DNA of 64,000 bases from Amylostereum areolatum (Eukaryota > Basidiomycota > Agaricomycetes > Russulales > Stereaceae), in NCBI GenBank assembly GCA_012932865.1, contig SAXG01000019.1, positions 620,001 to 684,000 on the forward strand, given 5' to 3'. The notes beneath the pieces were generated by a model. That model was given only the letters and a program-made list of their open reading frames with translations. It made no database searches and was not told the origin of the DNA. Position numbers and translations under genes: made by a program. Position 1 is the first letter of the stretch; the number at the start of each line of letters is the position of its first letter. This document shows positions 19,701 to 28,500 of this stretch, piece after piece.

Positions 19701-21015
19701 CTTCGAGACCTTCGCTCCCACTGCCAAGTTCCAGGCCATCCGCACTGTCCTCGCCCTCGCCGCCGTCGAGGATCTCCACCTGCGCTCCATCGACATCTCC
19801 CATGCCTTCATCAATGGCGACCTCGATGCGGAGGTCTACATGAAGCAGCCTGAGGGCTTCGAGGAGGGTCCTCCTGGCGCGGTCTGCAAGCTGCAGAAGT
19901 CGATCTACGGCCTCAAGCAGGCCGCTCGCCTGTGGAAGATCAAGCTGATGGAGGTCCTGTGCGACAAGATGGGATTCCGCTGCATCTACAGCGACGCGTC
20001 GATCTACGTGCTCCAGCGCGACGCTGTGCGCGTTCTCCTCCCTGTCTTCGTCGACGATGGCACCCTGGCGTCGAATTCCGAGCCTGTTCTCGACGAGATC
20101 ATCGCCACTCTTCGCACGCACTTCAAGCTGCGAGACCTCGGCCCCACCTCCTTCCTCCTTGGCATCCACATCACTCGAGACCGCTCCCTTCGCACCCTCT
20201 TCCTCTCCCAGCGCCAGTACATTGTCGACACGCTTGCACGCTACAACCACGCCGACTGCCACCCTGTCACCACGCCTATGCTTCCTGGCTCGCGCCTGAC
20301 GAAGGCCATGTCGCCCCAGAACGCGTCTGAGCGCGAATTCATGCAGAAGGTGCCCTATGGCAGCGCCGTCGGCTCCCTGCTCTACATCGCGACTGCCACG
20401 CGTCCTGACATCGCCTACACCGTCTCGAATCTCTGCCGCTTCATCTCGGACCCAGGTCCTCAGCATTGGCGCGCCGTCCAGCATCTGTTCAAGTACCTCC
20501 AGGGCACGAAGGACTTGAAGCTCGTGTACAGGCCGACCGACGACTCCGAGCTGTTCACCACCTTCACAGACTCGGACCATGGCGGAAACGTCGACAATGG
20601 CCGCTCCACAGGCGGGTATCTCGTCCGCATCGGTTCTGGCGCTGTCAGCTGGAGCTCTCGCCTCCAATCGCTCGTCGCACAGTCGACGACCGAGGCGGAG
20701 TACATTGCTGCCGTCGAGGCTGGCAAGGAGATCGTCTGGATGCGCAACCTGCTCTCTGAGTTTGGCTACACAGTCGAGGGCGCTTCGCTCCTGTACTCGG
20801 ACAACCAGTCGTCTATCAACGTCTCGAAGAATCCCGAGCATCATGGACGCATGAAGCACCTCGACTTGCGCTTCTACTGGCTGCGAGACGAAGTGGAGGC
20901 TGGCCGGATTGTTCTCAAGTTTGTGGGGACAAACGAGATGCCGGCCGACATCCTGACGAAGGCGCTGCCTCGGGAGCGCGTTGTGCGCTGCAGGGAGATG
21001 ATGGGACTCGAGTAG
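16705..21015 (+). CDS. Copia Gag-Pol polyprotein
   Basis: One ORF; the ATG at 16,705 gives 1,436 aa and matches the start of the second Copia copy (an in-frame upstream ATG-like codon at 16,540 is less likely). In order: Gag; CCHC knuckle CAFCKKSGHEEKTC (about 230); protease DTGATSH (about 305); GAG-pre-integrase HRRLAHFNHAG (about 445); integrase with D in HSDLHGP (about 508), D in DDKGGEY (about 573) and E in NGVAERANR (about 609), spacing 35; a Pro/Asp/Glu-rich linker; RT with LPVFVDDG (about 1,115); RNase H with TDSDHGG and STTEAEY; then PADILTKALP. All catalytic residues are present, so the element is probably competent. Confidence 0.95.
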   Translation: MSDSIPKIDALTGQNYKDWSNEVLAWLQTKGWDAVVLGETSKPADTAAAALKEYTSICSKAGGAIYLLISKDQRGPVDDLRRDAPAMWTKLEALHVKKAPGARFNAYDDLFNVRKKEDESLLAMATRVDDAMRRIRSLRPASLTLEELDKELTTMAYIRALPSEYSSFVSSLLLLEKLDPDSVKDAFVREETNRERNPEFFKPDASSALSASSSGASGKAKGQSSRPRLTCAFCKKSGHEEKTCYQKQIKDLRSRLGDKANAASSSSDGFNPAGEHAGSAASASVAPSDPLSPLQLDADVDWNADTGATSHMTPHRHFFASYRPLRTPIRLADGKTVYSAGVGSVVFNPVVAGKAQGAVEFTRVLHVPHLRNNLLSVLYLAKHKAFVVTIKGSRVSFAKDGAVWFTATINDANTAYLDGSTSTASHYALSAALAASTPLDASLWHRRLAHFNHAGLQRIVRENLVTGLVFNSLEKPDPICEPCLAGKMHADPFPSSTTVYTKRLALVHSDLHGPLPVRTASGYRYWVLYIDAASRFYAVYLLRKKSDQYEAFKDFKAWAEKQTGEKLLALQDDKGGEYMGRNMDEFCSLHGIERRHTTRNRPQQNGVAERANRTIEEGVTAMLAESGLPASFWGEALSAYIHVRNRLPTAAIKAHTTPFELWHGSKPDVSRLRVWGCTAYVHIQRDKRKGLQPHMVKAAFIGYPEGYKGWKFWDPIAKKVIICERADFDERDFPRSRLNKPLLPSPSAPLFPPPPPSEPAPSQLVLDAGGDDDSSSAEQDEPDLPPAPPADEHDQDAADPAPAPPAADPAPPSPHAGPSRPAPRGRKRAASPTGPLRRSTRDAVVKARSNSWQPQPVPSKAKVREPLPAVESDEEDDAHSDSPEPWANDDVYSAQETPEAAFAIHTALETALLSADGEPLSYRQAMQRPDAEMWLAACREELDAHAANGTWSIASLPPGAHAVASRWVFKVKRKEDGSIERYKARVVAKGFAQRPGFDYFETFAPTAKFQAIRTVLALAAVEDLHLRSIDISHAFINGDLDAEVYMKQPEGFEEGPPGAVCKLQKSIYGLKQAARLWKIKLMEVLCDKMGFRCIYSDASIYVLQRDAVRVLLPVFVDDGTLASNSEPVLDEIIATLRTHFKLRDLGPTSFLLGIHITRDRSLRTLFLSQRQYIVDTLARYNHADCHPVTTPMLPGSRLTKAMSPQNASEREFMQKVPYGSAVGSLLYIATATRPDIAYTVSNLCRFISDPGPQHWRAVQHLFKYLQGTKDLKLVYRPTDDSELFTTFTDSDHGGNVDNGRSTGGYLVRIGSGAVSWSSRLQSLVAQSTTEAEYIAAVEAGKEIVWMRNLLSEFGYTVEGASLLYSDNQSSINVSKNPEHHGRMKHLDLRFYWLRDEVEAGRIVLKFVGTNEMPADILTKALPRERVVRCREMMGLE

Positions 21016-21024
21016 GCGTCTCAT

Positions 21025-21034
21025 CACGGGGGAG
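21025..21034 (+). other. Copia polypurine tract
   Basis: CACGGGGGAG ends directly at the 3' LTR start, ten bases after the polyprotein stop codon. Confidence 0.75.
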
Positions 21035-21485
21035 TGTTGAAGATATTCCTTTATCTCTGATTTTTACGCCTTTATTCCATTCTATCTCCGTTCTATTCGC
21101 TTCTATTCCGCTCCATTCACCCTATTATCGTCTCATTCCGCGTCTATACCCTCACATGCCCTCTCCACTTCACCCACTGTTCGCTATTGTACTGTACTTA
21201 CTGTAGTTCAGCCTGAGCTAGCTTCCCTAGCTTCAGTTTCGAGTTAGTTACCGCTTTTGGTCGATTCTCGGCTTATTCCGAGTTTCCTCCCACGCTCCAT
21301 GGCCTCTACCTGCAGCCACACGCGTCTGCTCCTCCTCAGTCGCTCATTCTGTGCTGCAGGTATGCCCTTTGCTCGTTTCTGTCTTGTTTCTCAGTCGCTC
21401 ATTCTGTGCTGCAGCAATCCACTGTTTGTGTCAGTTCTGAGCGTCCCTAGCTAGTTGGCTAGCCCCTTCAACTGCGACTTCAACA
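21035..21485 (+). repeat. Copia 3' LTR
   Basis: 451 bp, by eye identical to the 5' LTR; followed by the target duplication GATTG. Confidence 0.95.
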
Positions 21486-21635
21486 GATTGAACCCAGGAC
21501 CTCCCATATTCTAGAAGGGTGCTCTAACCAACTGAGCTACCTGTCCGATAGTGGGAACAGGTTGGTAGTTGATATAGAGAATATCACCGAGCTCTGATTG
21601 TGTGCAACAGGCCAGGGCTTAGCCTTATTTCAACA

Positions 21636-22104
21636 TGATACGCTGTACTGAGCGACGAGATAACTCCGAGACTTTCGCAGATGGATTGGAATACTTTGGA
21701 TGCGAATTGAGGGCCTCTGTCCGATATCATTCTTTTCCATAGTCCAAATCGTCTGTAAACATTGTCGATCAGAAGATCAGCTGTTTCTTCTGCGTTGATC
21801 GTCTTTAGGCACGGCGTGAATACTGCGGTTTTGGTGAACCTGTCGACGACTACGTTGATCGAATCAAATCCGTTGGAGATCGGAAGATCTGTAATAAAAT
21901 CTGATGTGATTGTTTCCCATGGTCGTTCTGGTATTTCCGTAGGTTGTAGTGGATGTTTTGCCGGATGCGTGACATTCTTTGTTGACTGGCATACGGGACA
22001 TCCTTGGACATAGCTTTTTACGAAGGAAATCATCTTTGGCCACCAGAAGTTTCTTTGTACCATCTAGAGTTTTCATTTCTCCTGGATGTCCAATCGTCTG
22101 GAGA
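21636..22104 (-). pseudogene. Large Gypsy pol: integrase zinc-binding and core part
   Basis: Reads RNFWWPKMISFVKSYVQGCP with CPVCQSTK (zinc-binding domain), then TSDFITDLPISNGFDSINVV and SDRGPQFASKVFQ (catalytic aspartates), ending at the TRIM 2 junction in ...STAYH. The next codons are at 15,188. Around 22,060-22,157 the frame changes twice between RNase H/integrase linker and this part, so single-base indels have disabled it. Confidence 0.8.
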
Positions 22105-23844
22105 TCATGATGCGATTTTAGGATCATGCGTCGCAGTTCGAGGTTCTGTGGTACCATAGATCTTTCCTTTTCTGATGATCAGATCGTTCTCGAAGTTCCA
22201 ATCTTCGATTCCTTTTGCGAGGGTACGTGGTCCCGATCTTTTGATCGTATTGAGTGCTGTCCAAACTTCATCATCTAGGTGTGAGAAGTTCCTTAGTTCT
22301 CTGAGAAGTTCTTTGTCTCCAATCGCTTCTACTGCTCCCCTTCCAGTGGCTCTAGCCTTGAATATAGAGGGGTGGAGTAGAATTCGTTCATCGTTGTCTG
22401 GGATATCTTCTTTATGATCTGATCTTCTAGAAAGTCCGTCCGCTTTATTTGTACTTCCTGGTTTGTGCACCAGGGTGTAGTCGAAGCGGGATAGGTACAA
22501 GCTCCATCGTGCCTGTCGTCGATTGAGTTTTTGAGCTGTTGTAAAATATTCTAGATTTTTGTGGTCTGTCCAGATTTCAATCTTGTAGTTCGCTCCTTCT
22601 AGATAGTGTCGCCAGTGTTCGAGGGCTTTCACCACTCCTAGAAGTTCTTTGTCGTATATCTCGTAGTTCTGTTCCGCCGGCGACAGTGATTTGGACAGAT
22701 ACGCGACCGGATGCCATCTTTCGGTTTCATCCGGTTGTGATAGGATAGCTCCGTACGCGAAGTCTGAGGCATCGCTTTCTATACGAAACGGTTTGTTCTC
22801 GTCAGGCATAATTAAGACTGGGGACGACGTGAATTCGTGTTTCAGTCTGTTGAAGGTGTTTTCACACTCGGTCGTCCAGTTCTAGTCATGGTCCTTCTTC
22901 GTGAGTTGGAATAGTGGTCTTGCGATCTTAGAATAATCTTTGATGAAATGTCGATAGAAGTTTCCAAATCCGAGGAACGATTGGACTTCTTTTACTTTCC
23001 TCGGTGTAGGCCATTCCGATAGTCCTTGAACCTTAATCGGGTCCATCTGTACCTTGTTATGCGTGATTATCACTCCTAGGTACTCGATTGATGATTGTTC
23101 GAAGAAGCACTTTTCTGGTTTCAGGAACAGATCGTTCCGTTCCAGAATCTGAAGGGCTTCTCTCATCAGTCTTCTATGTTCGTCGAGTGTTTCTGTGAAT
23201 ATCAATATATCGTCCATGTATACCACTACCTTTCCCGTGTCTATTAATCCCTTGAATAGTGCGTTCATCATTGCTTGGAACGTTGCGGGTGAGTTGGTTA
23301 GTCCGAAGAACATCACCATTGGTTCGAACAGGCCTCTGTTTGTTTTGAACGCGGCTTTCCATTGATCTTCTTCTTTGATTCAAACATTGTTGTATCCCCA
23401 TCGGAGATCGAGCTTTGAGAAGATCTTAGCATCTTTGAGTTTGTCGATGAGATCTGAGATGAGTGGGATCGGGTATTCATTTTTTACCGTGATGGAGTTG
23501 AGATAACGATAGTCCTGTACTGGTCGAAGAGATCCATCTTTCTTTTTGATGAAAAAGAAGGGCGACGATATCTCTGATTTTGATTCTCGGATGTATCCTT
23601 TTCGTAGATGTTCATCTACAAACGTGTCTAATTCCTTTCGTTCTGGCACCGTCATCGGATACAATTTGCAATTTCGAGGTTTCCATCCTTCGGTCAGGTC
23701 TATCGCATGATCCCAAGGTCTACTGATTGGGAAGCATTCCGACGCTTTCTTTTCAAATACCTTTTGATACTGTTTGTAGCTGGGTGGAATCATCTCATCG
23801 AGTGTCTTCTTCTTCTCTCCCATGGCTGCCCTTTCTGCGAGTTC
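22105..23844 (-). pseudogene. Large Gypsy pol: reverse transcriptase and RNase H
   Basis: From 23,844 the RT reads RKGYIRESKSE, FFIKKKDGSLRPVQDYR, KIFSKLDL, then a TGA at 23,382-23,380 where the homologue needs arginine (CGA to TGA). It continues with FEPMVMFFGLTNSPATFQA, the catalytic VVYMDDILIF (about 23,225) and VQSFLGFGNFYRHFIKDYS. A TAG replaces tryptophan at 22,884-22,882. RNase H follows (ESDASDFAYGAILSQ, YDKELLGVVKALEHW, WTDHKNLEYF). The catalytic YMDD is intact, but two nonsense codons make this copy inactive. Both are C-to-T or G-to-A changes, as cytosine deamination would produce. Confidence 0.85.
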
Positions 23845-23890
23845 TGTTGAAAACACAGAGGGACCTTCAGTCATAAAGTGAAACACAAAG

Positions 23891-23964
23891 TGGACTGGCC
23901 GGGGATTGAACCCAGGACCTCCCATATTCTAGAAGGGTGCTCTAACCAACTGAGCTACCTGTCC
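23891..23964 (-). tRNA. tRNA-like segment, TRIM 3 left LTR
   Basis: Same 74-nt segment as at 13,741-13,814, reverse orientation. Confidence 0.5.
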
Positions 23965-24184
23965 GATAGTGGGAACAGGTTGGTAGTTGATATAGAGAAT
24001 ATCACCGAGCTCTGATTGTGTGCAACAGGCCAGGGCTTAGCCTTATTTCAACACACCCCCGTAAGACCAGGCCTGATGTGATCTTAGGCACTCGCCACTT
24101 GTGCCCAACAGTAATCATGAAGGCGGGTGCTGCTACCATGTTGAAAACACAGAGGGACCTTCAGTCATAAAGTGAAACACAAAG

Positions 24185-24258
24185 TGGACTGGCCGGGGAT
24201 TGAACCCAGGACCTCCCATATTCTAGAAGGGTGCTCTAACCAACTGAGCTACCTGTCC
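24185..24258 (-). tRNA. tRNA-like segment, TRIM 3 right LTR
   Basis: Same 74-nt segment as at 13,741-13,814, reverse orientation. Confidence 0.5.
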
Positions 24259-24347
24259 GATAGTGGGAACAGGTTGGTAGTTGATATAGAGAATATCACC
24301 GAGCTCTGATTGTGTGCAACAGGCCAGGGCTTAGCCTTATTTCAACA

Positions 24348-25123
24348 AGTTCTTGTGCTTTAGTTGCTCTCGCGGTTATCCAGGTACTGGTTTCGTTCGT
24401 TTCTTCTGCAACTGGTATTGCTTCTATGTTAGTTTTCCCATAGAACGTTCTGATCGTCTTGATCTCGATGAGATCGGAATCGATTTCGGAATCTTCTTGT
24501 TCCTCTATCATTGCGTGATGGTTTGCCTTCTGTTCTTCGAATGATGGTAGAAAGGGTTCGTCCTTTCCTTGGACGGTCATTGTTTTACTCATAGTGGAGC
24601 ACGTACCTGGACATGTCTGTAGTGTAATCTGTCTCTTTCTCCAATCGATGCTAGGGTTGTGTTTTTTAAGCCAAGGGGTTCCTAAGATTACTTCGTCTCC
24701 TCCTAGGGCTGTGACGAATAGTCCTAGGCTTTCACGGTGAATTTCTCTGTTGATTCCTTCCATCGTCATCGGAAGGTATACCTTCTGTTTGATCTCTCCC
24801 AGAGTGTTTCGAGATCCGTCGACGTTGTATATCGGTATCGGTTTCTTAAGCTGGATCAGATTCATCTTGTGTTTTCGTACGAAATCTGGATGGATCAGAG
24901 TGCTGCTTGCTCCGCTATCCAATAGCGCTTTTGCTGCGGCTTTACGGAACTTTCCATGAAACATAACAGGTATATGAATTGATGGAGCGTGCGTTGCTCC
25001 GTCTTGGTATGACCTTATATACACTGTTCTATTTACGTCATCTCCTGTTTCCTGCACAGGAGATTGATTTGAAAAGTTCATTGTCTGTGTCCTTTCAACA
25101 GCCGCGGTTGAAGGACGATTCAA
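24348..25123 (-). CDS. Large Gypsy pol: aspartic protease region
   Basis: This frame opens at the gag stop and contains AKALLDSGASSTLIHPDFV (DSGA protease active site, about residue 70) and GGDEVILGTPWLKKHNPSIDW. It then runs into TRIM 3 after ...TKAQEL. In the uninterrupted element it would continue into RT at 23,844. There is no usable start codon at its beginning, and its relation to gag (-1 frame, one-nucleotide overlap) fits translation by ribosomal frameshifting. It processes Gag-Pol in this family; this copy is cut by the TRIM. Confidence 0.75.
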
Positions 25124-25129
25124 AAACCC
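25120..25129 (-). other. Predicted -1 ribosomal frameshift site between gag and pol
   Basis: The bottom strand reads CAG GGT TTT TGA in the gag frame. G GGT TTT is a canonical X XXY YYZ slippery heptamer in the correct phase, immediately before the gag stop codon. A -1 slip gives TTG AAT CGT, exactly the protease frame. I did not establish a downstream pseudoknot. Confidence 0.7.
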
Positions 25130-27171
25130 TGATTGTCTTTGAACATGTTGGCAGTGCGTGCGAACGTTTCACTGTCCATCTTGTTCACAAGCTTGGTGAT
25201 CTGATCAATCGGGGATTCTTCTTCTGTTAGATTCGTCGTTCGTGCATTGATCGTCGTTTGTGTACGTTTCTCTGGGCAGTTCCTGGAGATGTGTCCTGGC
25301 TTCCGGCAATAGAAGCATGATCCTGATTTCTGGAGTTCGGTACATTCTTGCGGGGTAAGGCATCTGAAGTTTCGGCCGTTGTTTCCGGTCTGAGTGGCCC
25401 TGGCGGTGGTAACGTTCCCTTTATTCCCGTTTCCTCTTCGGAATGGAACGTACGCCTGTGGTTTCTTGTATAGGAGGGTGAGGTCGCTAGTTGGGTTCAT
25501 TGGTCTCGTATAATGCCGTTGGAATGCTTGAGCTTCTCGCCAGTTATTATCGATGCGCAATGCGAGTTCATACCATTCGTCGATATCGTTCGAGATGTGA
25601 TCTCTCTTGAGGATCTCGACCACGATATCGTTGCGTAGTCCTCTCTTGAATTGGTCGATCAATGCTTTATGATTGTATTCGGCTTCCATGGCATAGTCTC
25701 TGAAGATCGTGATGTAATCTTTGGTTTCCATAGTGCCTTGTTCCAGGCGCTGTATGTTGAATCTAGCGTCTCTTCCGGGGTCTATTTCTCCAAAGGTTTC
25801 TAAGAAGTAGTTGCGGAACGCTGTCCATGGAAGGTATACTTCTGGATCTAGGCCGCGATCTCGTATCTTATCGATTTTGCTTATTAAAAGGGATGCCCAG
25901 TGAAGGGCAGGTCCATTGGTGAGATGCGAGAGTACGAAGGTTATCTTACGCATGTTGGTAGTATATGCGTTGGGGAATGCTATGAAGCGAAGTACGCACT
26001 GTTCTACGAACTTGGCTGCTTTTGCTCGATCCCTTCCGTCGTATACTCCTAATGCGTTTAGCTTGAATCCTTTATCCTTGTCGTCGGGCTTTGATCCGGT
26101 TGTCCCTGTTCCTCTCGGTGGGGAATTCCATGGTGGGTATTTCGATCCTTTCGGCAGATCCGCGGTCGCTCCTCTTCCAAATACGTAGTCCTGAACTTCT
26201 TTTCCTTTCTTATTATCGGCCGATCGGTCGGAAGGCGATGGTGACCGCGGTGATGGCATTTTCCATCCTATTGGTTCGCCTAAACTGAATCCTATGGGGA
26301 ATCGAGTCTCATGTCTCGGTTTTGCGGGATCGGCTGGTGTTGGAGTTGCAGGTGTCTGGCGCGGTACATTAGTCTCTCCAGGGGGGACATTGTCAAGTGC
26401 GGTGGCGGGGTTGGGTACCGAGGCGGCGGCATCTCCCATTGTTGTGAAGTTCTCGGGTCTTCCGAATAGATTTCCTTGTCTTCCTCTTCTGGTTCCGAAG
26501 ATATCTTCGTCTGATTTGATTGATGGAGATCTTGTTGATTTCTCTGTATGTCCTTCCGCTTCTGCTGCGCTTGATGGGCTGCTTTCTCGACTTCCTCTGG
26601 AATCAGACTTTGTTCGGGTGTCTGATACTGCTTTCTCAGGTTCTGGCGCGGTTTCTTCTGGATGTGGTGCGGTTGTTGCGGCTTCTTGAGGATGCTGGGG
26701 TTCGGTCTGAGGGTTCTGTGGTTCGGTTGTCGTATCGGCTGTGTCGGTATCGGGATCAAATTCCCAGTAGTCCTTAATATTCCCGGTGTAAGGTTTCTCT
26801 TCGACCTTTTGTGCGTCCGGGTGTTTCCAGAGTTCTTCTGATGAGAGGGGCCTGATATGAGGTCTTGAATAATCTGGGCGCTTCCAGTGTGAGTTGTTGT
26901 AGGTTCCGTCTTCTTTTTCTCTTTTGGATCTGTCTTTGTAGTATTCTGCTGCTGGGGGAAGGTTGTATCTGTATATGGGTGGGTTCCACTGGTATGCGTA
27001 TGTCCCTTTGCTTTCTTTTGCGGTGAAGGCTCCGTCGTGATAAAAGATGAGATTATAGGGATCAAATGTCCAGTGATGATTTTCTTTTCCGTTGGGAAAT
27101 TCTCGACTACAATCTGATTGGAGATAAGGGACTTCGAAGTCTGATGGTCTTTTCTCAGCGGGTTGTTCCAC
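25120..27171 (-). CDS. Large Gypsy Gag
   Basis: Open frame of about 683 codons. The N-terminal half is aromatic- then Pro/Glu/Ser-rich. A retrotransposon Gag capsid-type region lies at about residues 395-520 (VEQCVLRFIAFPNAYTT, LSHLTNGPALHWASLL, FRNYFLETFGEIDPG). A CCHC knuckle CFYCRKPGHISRNC follows at about 633. It packages element RNA in virus-like particles in this family. No in-frame ATG lies near the beginning: the codon at 27,171 is GTG and the frame opens after a TAG near 27,230. The true 5' end is therefore probably lost with the 5' LTR. Confidence 0.75.
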   Translation of the reverse strand: MEQPAEKRPSDFEVPYLQSDCSREFPNGKENHHWTFDPYNLIFYHDGAFTAKESKGTYAYQWNPPIYRYNLPPAAEYYKDRSKREKEDGTYNNSHWKRPDYSRPHIRPLSSEELWKHPDAQKVEEKPYTGNIKDYWEFDPDTDTADTTTEPQNPQTEPQHPQEAATTAPHPEETAPEPEKAVSDTRTKSDSRGSRESSPSSAAEAEGHTEKSTRSPSIKSDEDIFGTRRGRQGNLFGRPENFTTMGDAAASVPNPATALDNVPPGETNVPRQTPATPTPADPAKPRHETRFPIGFSLGEPIGWKMPSPRSPSPSDRSADNKKGKEVQDYVFGRGATADLPKGSKYPPWNSPPRGTGTTGSKPDDKDKGFKLNALGVYDGRDRAKAAKFVEQCVLRFIAFPNAYTTNMRKITFVLSHLTNGPALHWASLLISKIDKIRDRGLDPEVYLPWTAFRNYFLETFGEIDPGRDARFNIQRLEQGTMETKDYITIFRDYAMEAEYNHKALIDQFKRGLRNDIVVEILKRDHISNDIDEWYELALRIDNNWREAQAFQRHYTRPMNPTSDLTLLYKKPQAYVPFRRGNGNKGNVTTARATQTGNNGRNFRCLTPQECTELQKSGSCFYCRKPGHISRNCPEKRTQTTINARTTNLTEEESPIDQITKLVNKMDSETFARTANMFKDNQGF

Positions 27172-27199
27172 TGGCTCCGTGGTGGGTGTTTTCGTTTGA

Positions 27200-27211
27200 C
27201 GCTCTGCGCCA
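27200..27211 (-). other. Possible primer-binding site at the 5' edge of the large Gypsy
   Basis: Bottom strand TGGCGCAGAGCG lies just upstream of gag, where a primer-binding site beginning TGG is expected. The sequence beyond it (from 27,215, TGTAGGG...) does not match the 3' LTR, so the boundary is damaged or the site is coincidental. Confidence 0.35.
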
Positions 27212-27215
27212 AACT

Positions 27216-28500
27216 GTAGGGTGAGCTAGTGTAGAGGAGAGCTCGTTCTACACCGCGGGCAGAAGTCCATTTTTCCAGAGTCAGTATGAGTTTGAAATGC
27301 GGGACGAAAGTACAAATACCAGAATGTTAAATTCCTAATATAATAGTGGATAAAAGGACAAATTTTTGATTGAGTAGGGAAGGGATGGAAGGCGGCTGAA
27401 ATTTGTACTTTCGAACGGGTGTCGACCCAGGACAAAACACATCTAGCACGTGATGCTTTCGCCGGATAAAGATCGCGGTCGGGACGATGCAATATTTCTC
27501 CTTTGGGATAGATACCCCTGGCGAAAGAATGTAGCCAAAATTACTAATTATAGATTGATTCGGCGTCCGCCGGGAGAGGTTCAGTATTTGAGGTTTTGGT
27601 CTTGTGGGTACCTGGCACAAAAGCGCCCAAAATGTCTTATTTCAGACTGCTTTGAGATGTCTTGCGTCGCAGATTATACTTAAAATTTCGGCGCCGTGAT
27701 GGCCGAGACAATCTATAGCGGAAATGTGGCATTTTGGATGGTGCCTCGCCCGGAACACGACACATCATAAACTTGAAATTTCAAACTCATCCGTCGCCCA
27801 GCGCCTAAATCAGCGCATCAGCGCATCGGCGACCAGTGCCCGCTAACAGCGAGCAGCGCCAGTGCAGCTCTCGCTGCCAGCCTGCGCTCGTGGCTCGCTC
27901 CCGCTGGTAACAATTTTCTCAGCGACACGAAGCGCAACCCCCAGCACACGACCTGCACTCCGCCCGACACTGGTGGCCGTCTCCGCGCCGGGACCCTCTC
28001 GCGCCGCTCGTGAATGTCCCCGCCCTTCGACATTCAAATCTGAAGCCCTCCACGGTGTCCCGAGAGCGACGTTCGCGCAGTGGAGCTGCTTGTCGACTTC
28101 GATCTCCTCGAACATGGCCTTGCTCGGTGACCACTCCGGTCGCGTGAACGTGCGGCGGACTTGGGAGGGCGTGCTCTGGTTAGGGAGCTTGCGCTTTGAG
28201 GGGACCGTTGGGAGCGCGTCGGTCCTGGGGTGGCTGGACGGAAGGAGTCGTGGCGTGCGGGCATAGTCATGGGGGGAGTTGGGTACGGTTGGGAGCAGGA
28301 GGGACCCACGGGTGTAGTCGACGGCGGGATAGATTGGGAATGGGAGGGGAACCTTCGGAGTGAATGGGAGAAGGCTCCGTTTGCGTTGATGGTTCGCCCT
28401 GCTCGCGAGGCGCCGCCACGAGAGGAGAAGAGTCGTCTCGAATGGTGAGGATTGTTGGGGCGGTAGATTGTACTTGGAACGGGTGTCCGTTGTCGTTACT
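27216..28500. other. No gene recognised right of the Gypsy element
   Basis: Contains AT-rich sequence (27,290-27,790), then GC-rich sequence with overlapping low-complexity open frames on both strands at 27,840-28,440. No domain, convincing splice chain, or copy of the Gypsy LTR was found. Confidence 0.3.

Larger units (their letters stand above)
15547..21485 (+). mobile_element. Complete, apparently intact Copia element
   Basis: 5,939 bp with 451-bp LTRs at 15,547-15,997 and 21,035-21,485 that look identical by eye, a primer-binding site, one uninterrupted polyprotein ORF and a polypurine tract. The target duplication is GATTG (15,542-15,546 and 21,486-21,490). Identical LTRs and an intact ORF point to very recent insertion. 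It landed inside the tRNA-like part of a TRIM LTR, the youngest event visible in this nest. Confidence 0.95.
15189..21635 (-). mobile_element. Complete TRIM element 2, split by a Copia
   Basis: Reverse-oriented TRIM: LTR 15,189-15,397, internal 15,398-15,482, second LTR 15,483-15,546 resuming at 21,491 and ending 21,635. The gap is the complete Copia plus its target duplication. The TRIM itself is flanked by TGATA on both sides (15,184-15,188 and 21,636-21,640). Removing everything restores the integrase reading frame across the site, which shows the insertion point in Gypsy pol exactly. Confidence 0.95.
23845..24347 (-). mobile_element. Complete TRIM element 3
   Basis: LTRs 23,845-24,053 and 24,139-24,347, internal 24,054-24,138, flanked by AGTTC (23,840-23,844 and 24,348-24,352). 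Same 503-bp structure as TRIM 1 in the opposite orientation. Inserted between the protease and RT parts of Gypsy pol. Confidence 0.95.
9850..27215 (-). mobile_element. Large Gypsy element with 3' accessory block (nested host)
   Basis: On the bottom strand the order is gag (27.2-25.1 kb), protease, RT, RNase H, integrase and chromodomain (to 13,552), then four extra ORFs (13.4-10.3 kb), polypurine tract (10,413-10,400) and 3' LTR (10,399-9,850). Subtracting nested elements, the internal part is roughly 8.9 kb. The 5' LTR is absent: beyond a primer-binding-site-like sequence at 27,211-27,200 the sequence does not match the 3' LTR. Stops and frameshifts in pol make this copy inactive. Insertions are two further TRIMs, one TRIM carrying a Copia, and one TRIM solo LTR. 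Confidence 0.8.

Noticed and set aside
19441..21027. 528-codon open frame antisense to the Copia polyprotein
   Set aside because: It mirrors RT and RNase H codons; GC-rich coding sequence often leaves the opposite strand open. The same happens at 7,849-8,883, 16,621-17,655 and 18,121-19,419.
27215..27255. 5' LTR of the large Gypsy element
   Set aside because: The sequence begins TGTAGGG and a CTACA follows 38 bp later, but it does not match the 550-bp 3' LTR, so it cannot be its partner.
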